The notes beneath the pieces are model-generated. The model did not search any database and was not told the origin of the DNA. It saw nothing but the letters and a program-made list of their open reading frames with translations. The translations under genes were made by a program, and so were the position numbers. DNA of 64,000 nucleotides from Stictocephala bisonia (Eukaryota; Arthropoda; Insecta; Hemiptera; Membracidae), in contig JAQJVL010000058.1 in NCBI GenBank assembly GCA_035578905.1, forward strand, positions 682,001 through 746,000, written 5' to 3'. Below, in pieces: positions 58,672 to 64,000 of this stretch; position 1 is the first letter of the stretch; the number at the start of each line of letters is the position of its first letter.

Positions 58672-60390
58672 AATATAGTGACTTAAGTACATCCTGGCAA
58701 TATTGGAGGATGGACTGTTTTAGACCTGGAACAGATAGCGGAGCATTTCAATGACTTTTTCATAAATATAGCTGAAGAAACCTTGCCCAGTAATAGTCCA
58801 GTAAGAGCCACAATCACGGATGTTCCTAGACGAAACACATTACTTGAGTTTCAGCCAGCGACAGTAGAAGAGAGCCTAAGAATCATCACGTCACTGAAGC
58901 CCAAAATGTCTTGTGGAGTAGATGAGATAAGTGCAAAAGTGTTGAAATTTTGCAAGCATGAACTGACATATCCCCTTGTTAATATCATCAATAAGTCACT
59001 GTCTCAAGGTGTTTTTCCATCAGAATTCAAAATCTCCAAAATTTTCCCGTTACACAAACAAGGCAGCAGAAATGAATTATAGAACTATAGGCCAGTATCC
59101 TTGGTTCCAACAATGTCAAAGATCTTTGAGAAAGTCATACAAACTCGTGTGCTTCAACACCTCTTCGAAAACAATCTCCTACCACCAAGACAGCATGGTT
59201 TCATGTCAGGGAGATCGACTAAAAGTGCCCTTACTGGTTTAATCGAACACCTGATGGAAATATCGCTGTTGGCATCTTCTAGGATTTAAGTAAGGCATTT
59301 GATAGTCTTGACCATAAAATGCTTCTAGCAAAGATCAATTCTCTTGGTGTTACCGGAACAGCGCTTAAATGGTTTGCGAGCTATCTGCAAGAAAGAAAAC
59401 AAATTGTGGAGGTTAAGCTAGTCAGAGATGGAGCTCTGGTAAAGGGAAAATCGAAGTCAATGACAATGAGAAGAGGAGTTCCTCAGGGCTCGGTCCTGGG
59501 TCATGTGCTCTTCATACTTTTCACTAGTGACTTCCCTAACTATGAAGAAAATTATTGCTACCCTGTTTCTTATGCAGACGACAGAGTTCTGATCACCTGG
59601 GGTAAGAAAGTTCAAGAACTAGAATTTAATACCCTGACCTCTGTAAAAATTGCTCAAGAGTACTGTCTAAACAATGACTTAGTTTTCAACTCATCAAAAA
59701 CTAAATGCCTCACTCTCGGAAGACATAAAAAGAAAGCTCTGACACCACCGAATCTGGAGAAGGTGCAGAAAATAAAGCATCTTGGGGTGATGATCGATGA
59801 TCGTCTTACTTGGAAGTGTCATATAGATATTCTTTGCAAAAAACTCTGCTCAGCACTGTTTGTACTACGGAGATTAAAAGCAATTGGTACACTTGTAGCA
59901 ACTAGAACAGCCTACCATGCCTTGTTTGAGAGCCATATTTGGTACGGTGTGGTGCTGTGGGGTGAAGCATCAGCTGGCAACCTCCACTGAGTGCTTGTTA
60001 TGCAAAAAAAGGCAATACGAATCATGGCTGATCTGGGGCACCAGGACAGCTGTAGGGGTGCCTGTAAAACTATGGAAATACCATCTGTGGCAGCACTGTA
60101 CATCGCTGAAGTAATCCTACATGCCTCCACTCATGATCTCTTGAGGAATAATGATATCCATGGCTACCCAACAAGGCAAGCAGCTGACATTAATATCCCA
60201 GGACATCGCTCCACCTTATTTTGCAAGAAACCTTCATATGCAGGAGCACTGCTTTTTAATATGCTTCCAAGAGATCTTAAGGCCTGCCCTCCAGTGACTC
60301 TAAAAAAGACTCAATTGGCTAGTAAGAGAGTCTATCTACACCGTTGAAGAGTTCAAAAACATTGCAAGTGCAAGATATGAACACTTTTGA
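58672..60390 (+). pseudogene. LINE-5 ORF2: reverse transcriptase and C-terminal region
   Basis: In order: ILPHKQ-type linker IFPLHKQGS, NYRPVSLVPTMSKIFEKVIQ (59080-59140), PRQHGFMSGRSTKSALTGLI, DLSKAFDSLDHKMLL (59287), RRGVPQGSVLGHVLFILF, and SYADDRVLITWG with the YADD active site at 59571-59582. FNSSKTKCLTLG, KHLGVMIDDRLTWKCHI, LVMQKKAIRIMADLG, RNNDIHGYPTRQAADI and YTVEEFKNIASARYEHF follow, ending at the stop 60388-60390. In-frame stops lie at about 59080, 59281 and 59988, with few shifts. The active site is intact, unlike LINE-2. RT would copy element RNA at the nicked target. Confidence 0.88.
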
Positions 60391-60530
60391 CCATTTACGT
60401 ACTCATTGTTACCTATTGACACTAATGTAATATTTTTATTATTTGAATCATAAACTTTATAAATTGTAATAATTGACGCCAATTCTGTTCTTGATGAATA
60501 TGAAAATAAAGCTATTGTCTATTTGATAGG

Positions 60531-60842
60531 GGAAAAAATGTATATATAAATTTAACGTTATAGGAATCTAATTAGAAATTATGCATGCCTCTCCATCAAA
60601 AACTCCACCTTCACAGTTAGTTGGCAAACCATGTTATGCCCTTTGCAAGATTGGTGAAAACTCCAGTGGTGCACTTGAGAGCTGAAGAGGATCCATCCAA
60701 GGCTATCAAAGTAGGGTTGATTGGATGGTATCTACTGAGAATACAAGATGAATACATAGGATTGAAGTAGAGCCTTAAGCTGTCACCTATGGACCAAGAA
60801 AGATAGTTTATTGTGCAAAGGACATCTGTGCTCCAGAAGAGC
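60531..60842. other. Spacer, no gene seen
   Basis: Separates LINE-5 from the SINE pair. The minus-strand frame 60617-60844 has no recognisable motif. Confidence 0.3.
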
Positions 60843-61082
60843 ACTAATGGTTGACATCAATGTGAACACTACTAGAGAAGACTGAGGTGTCCTTGTTGGA
60901 TGGTAGTTAGGGTTTGGGTGTTGTTTAGGGAAGAGAACTGAGTATAAGGATTTTTATTAGCTCAAAATTAGACCAATACTACGCGGTTCGAATTCTACTT
61001 AAAGCAGTAGGTCTCTTAGTTACCTGGGTATTGGGCTATTAATAAATGGCTCCTTCAAATAAGCAATTGACCTCGGTTAGTA
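60843..61082 (+). repeat. SINE-like family A, copy 9, left part (split by insertion)
   Basis: Reads 'gttgacatcaatgtgaacac', CGCGGTTCGAATTCTAC (box B-like, near 60980) and 'gggctattaataaatggctc', and breaks at GGTTAGTA (61082). It resumes at 61539 after the minus-strand copy. Confidence 0.75.
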
Positions 61083-61538
61083 TTCTTACATATGAGACGC
61101 CAACACAATGTTGTTGGTATTTTACAGTGAATATGAATGATTATATGAGTGTAGGATGAGTGTGGATAAGTGTAGTCTGGTTACTAACTGAGTTCAACTG
61201 TTCCTCAGAAAGGATAATTTATTAATAGCCCAACAGCCAGGGCAACTAAGGGACCTACAGCTTTACGTGGAATCAAAACCACATAGTGCTGGTCTGATTT
61301 TCAGCTAATTGACAAGCCTGATAGTCAGTTATCTCCCCCACATAACATCCGTACAATGAATACCACCCAACATGGACACCCCAGACTTCTCTAGTAGTGT
61401 TCACGCCAATAACAACCATTGAGGGGACACTATGTCGGTGTTAAGAGGACCGAGCATCCAACCTATTGCCTACAATCTCCCAAACACTTTGTCCTCAAGG
61501 AGCTGGGTTACAGCACTGCGCCACCAGTACCGACAGTG
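61083..61538 (-). repeat. SINE-like family A, copy 10 (full length, nested)
   Basis: The best full-length member: 456 bp from TTCTTACATATGAGACGCC (inverse of the 3' tail) to GCGCCACCAGTACCGACAG (inverse of the 5' end). TAGTA flanks both sides (61078-61082 and 61539-61543) as a candidate 5-bp target-site duplication. Confidence 0.8.
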
Positions 61539-61640
61539 TAGTAACAAGACTACACAGGTCATCCATACTCGTCCTAAACTCATGTAATCATTAACATTTA
61601 CCTTAATGCACAAATTGTGTAAGCGTCTCATATCTGAATG
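61539..61640 (+). repeat. SINE-like family A, copy 9, right part (3' end)
   Basis: 'tagtaacaagactacacagg' through 'gcgtctcatat' continues exactly where the left part stops, confirming the insertion. Confidence 0.75.
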
Positions 61641-64000
61641 GTAGTAATAATATGCTAGAAGTAGCTGTAAACTACTTATGCTGGCAGTAGTTTTCGTTTC
61701 ACTGGCAGTCCTTGGAACTGACAGCTTCATGACAGATGTAGCCTAAATAAGTTGAGATGATGGCAGACCAAGTGAATGGTGAATCCCATAGGAGTCATGA
61801 AGATCAGGGGGTAGACAAAAGGGAAATATAAACAGAAAGTGGGAGAGGAAGAAATAGCTGTAAAGGTTGGAGTGATTTGCCTTTAGCTGAAAAAGAGGAG
61901 TTTATTGATGTATTGAAGGAGATGTAAATTCAGCTATTCAAAATTTCCTGATTGTTAGCTTTTATCAGTCAAGTTACAAGCCGTAATATTGGGCATTACA
62001 TCTTTCTATTATATAAAAATCTAAAGGTGTCTGTCCGTCTGTCTGTGTATTACTCAATCACGCAAAAACTACTGGACCCATTCAGCTGAAATGTTGCATG
62101 GACATTCTTAGGGTCTCTGGTTAACACATAGGCCTATCAATATTATGAAATTCCATCAGGGCACTGCCCCAGGGGCTCTAAGAAGTATCAATGCAACCCC
62201 TATGGCAATACCAATTTACAATTGTTTATAATAGTTTCGTTAATCACTTGTTGGAATATACAAACAACTTACGTAGTTCTGAAAGGTCCACTTAAAAAAT
62301 GTACTTAAGGGGTTTGGACCAATGTCCCTTAACAACGTTAGTACTGAAAGTAAAATAATGCCTCTGGTATAGAGAGAATAAGAAGAATACCTTAAATTGT
62401 AATTTACGTATTGTAAGGTACCTAATTGTACCTTAATTGTAATACCTGTTAAAGAGAAAAATCAGGTGGGAAAGTTGATATCTACAGAGAAGGACAGAAA
62501 CTTGTATTAACTTCTAGTTATCATCGAGGCATGAGATCAGTAAATTCCTCCTTGTATCGTGTTGCCATGTGTAAGGATTGACTTAGAAAAAGATGGTCCA
62601 CTTGAACCCTTGTTGCTGAGTAAAATACGAGTAGGGAAGAAGGTTTTCTGGAAATGGTCAAACGCTTATGCCGATTGAATTGATCCTCCGAAAAGAGTCC
62701 TGTTCAAGTAATCGTAGACACTAGGATCTTGATGTGATCCATTATGTCAAGAATAATTTAATTCACATGCTGCACTTCACATTACAAACATATCCAATCA
62801 TTTATTCTGTCAATTATGAAGCTATAAAAAAAGCCTTAAATGTGGGGTGTTGGACGGGAAACTCTGAACTGGGTAAATCTAAAAGATAGAGTAGGTGAAC
62901 ACCTACTTTATCCAGAATCTCTAAGTTGGTGTTGTCACAATGCTGTATTCCAGTGTACAGGAATATATGCGTTTCAGAGAACTTGTGACTTTATACCAAA
63001 AGAGTAGTGAGAAAAAACTTATTTGAACTCTTCAAAAACTCAGAGCATCAGAAAGATAATTGTTCTCTATTAAATATCTTACTGTCAAATACCAAATAAG
63101 AAGTAATCACAGTCAAATGCGAAATTCTAACAACTACGCTCTACAAAAAATAACTCCTTGTGAAAAGAATCCTTGAAATAAATGAAAGTCATCACTTAAG
63201 AGAAACTTAAAAAATAGCATAAAAGAAAGCAACAGTGGCAAGAATAAAGAAGTGATTTGAAAAACAATCAGACAAAGAGAAAACAAATGAATGAACAAAT
63301 GAACTACTGTAGGCAAAATAAAAAATTCAAATGAGGAACTTGCAATCTGAATCGACTTATCAAAATTCCTCAATTTAAAGGCACAATGGACTGAGCACAC
63401 TCATTGGACACTAATTGCATCGTATATGAAGAATCTTATGATGAAGATTGAATCCAGTGCTAAGATTGGCTCATATGAAGTGTGCCAGTTTAGAAACCAC
63501 TACGTTTTATTATAGTGACATTTATAAGGGAGGAAACAGACAATAATTTTTAAAATTAAATATTTTTAGTGTTCATAAATTAGTTAAATAAACTTGGAAC
63601 AACCATAAACTTTTATTAAAATTTAATATTATTTTTAAAGTGTATTTTGTCTCTGTACCAAACATACTAAAGTGGTTTTTCATACAAAACGTAACGTAGA
63701 TATCCCATTATTTATACCAAAATAGATTACTATGATGTTCGATACCAATCAACCCCCCGCTAGCACATTTGCTACAGACAGATGAATTTTTGGAAAAATA
63801 TTGGCAAACAGTATTAGAAACACATTAGAGGAAGAATAGTATGTGTTCAGGAATGAAGTTTAATTTTTGAGAAAAGCTAATCATTTGGAAAAAGAGATGT
63901 TTTAAAGTTTGTGGACAGTAAGTAGATTTATAATAGTCTGATCAGGAAATTGAATTGAAGAAATTAAGCATTAAGGGTGTTCATCCAGGCACCACTTGAA
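61641..64000. other. A+T-rich end of window, no gene seen
   Basis: No gene supported. The block at 62010-62230 ('ggtgtctgtccgtctgtctg', 'aaaaactactggaccc', 'ctgaaatgttgcatgg') has the wording of a dispersed non-coding repeat common in arthropod genomes, related in style to the 'cagacagacaca' part of the foldback arms. The remaining frames are unremarkable. Confidence 0.4.

Larger units (their letters stand above)
55618..60530 (+). mobile_element. LINE-5: near full-length LINE with PWWP-containing ORF1
   Basis: About 4.9 kb: four 61-bp monomers, ORF1 (PWWP-like and coiled-coil-like), ORF2 (endonuclease, RT, C-terminal region), then a 3' UTR with AATAAA near 60506. The coding capacity is broken by a limited number of stops and shifts, fewer in ORF2 than in the other LINEs here, so this is the youngest LINE in the window. 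Confidence 0.85.

Overview
The window looks like repeat-rich nuclear DNA of an insect, possibly a hemipteran. The evidence is high A+T, long poly(T) and (TA)n runs, CCTAA/TTAGG arthropod-type telomere motifs, and animal-type mobile elements: Jockey/CR1-like LINEs, a BEL/Pao LTR element, a Penelope-like element, an IS630/Tc1-mariner transposase, SINE-like repeats and foldback elements. The species cannot be named from the sequence. I recognise no intact host gene, rRNA or tRNA; every protein-like stretch I could interpret is a mobile-element gene, and all are broken by stops or frameshifts.

Layout. 1-13 kb: SINE-like copies, a LINE 3' end, a 1.45 kb foldback element and one of its solo arms, a 153-bp tandem array and a MITE with TA target sites. 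13-21 kb: a satellite-rich stretch with 40-bp, 32-bp (CACGTG-containing), 50-bp (telomere-like), 31-bp and 104-bp arrays, the last interrupted by a foldback insertion. 21-29 kb: mostly featureless A+T-rich DNA with SINE copies, a 95-bp array and two LINE fragments. 29.3-30.6 kb: a decayed IS630-type transposase. 31.7-41 kb: two minus-strand LINEs with a Penelope-like element between them. 43.35-48.56 kb: an internally deleted BEL/Pao element with two LTRs and a 5-bp target-site duplication. 53.4-60.5 kb: two plus-strand LINEs, the second nearly full length. 60.8-61.6 kb: one SINE-like copy inserted into another.

Two LINEs are the most interesting part. The minus-strand element at 36.5-41.0 kb carries, upstream of its endonuclease, remnants readable as a Ulp1/NEDP1-like (C48) peptidase domain, an SGNH/GDSL hydrolase-like domain and a macro domain, in that order. 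The plus-strand element at 55.6-60.5 kb begins with four 61-bp monomers, followed by a first ORF with a PWWP chromatin-reader-like domain and a coiled-coil-like stretch, then endonuclease and reverse transcriptase. Both suggest retrotransposons that have acquired domains acting on ubiquitin-like modifiers, esters, ADP-ribose or histone marks. These domain calls come from reading motifs by eye and need profile searches.
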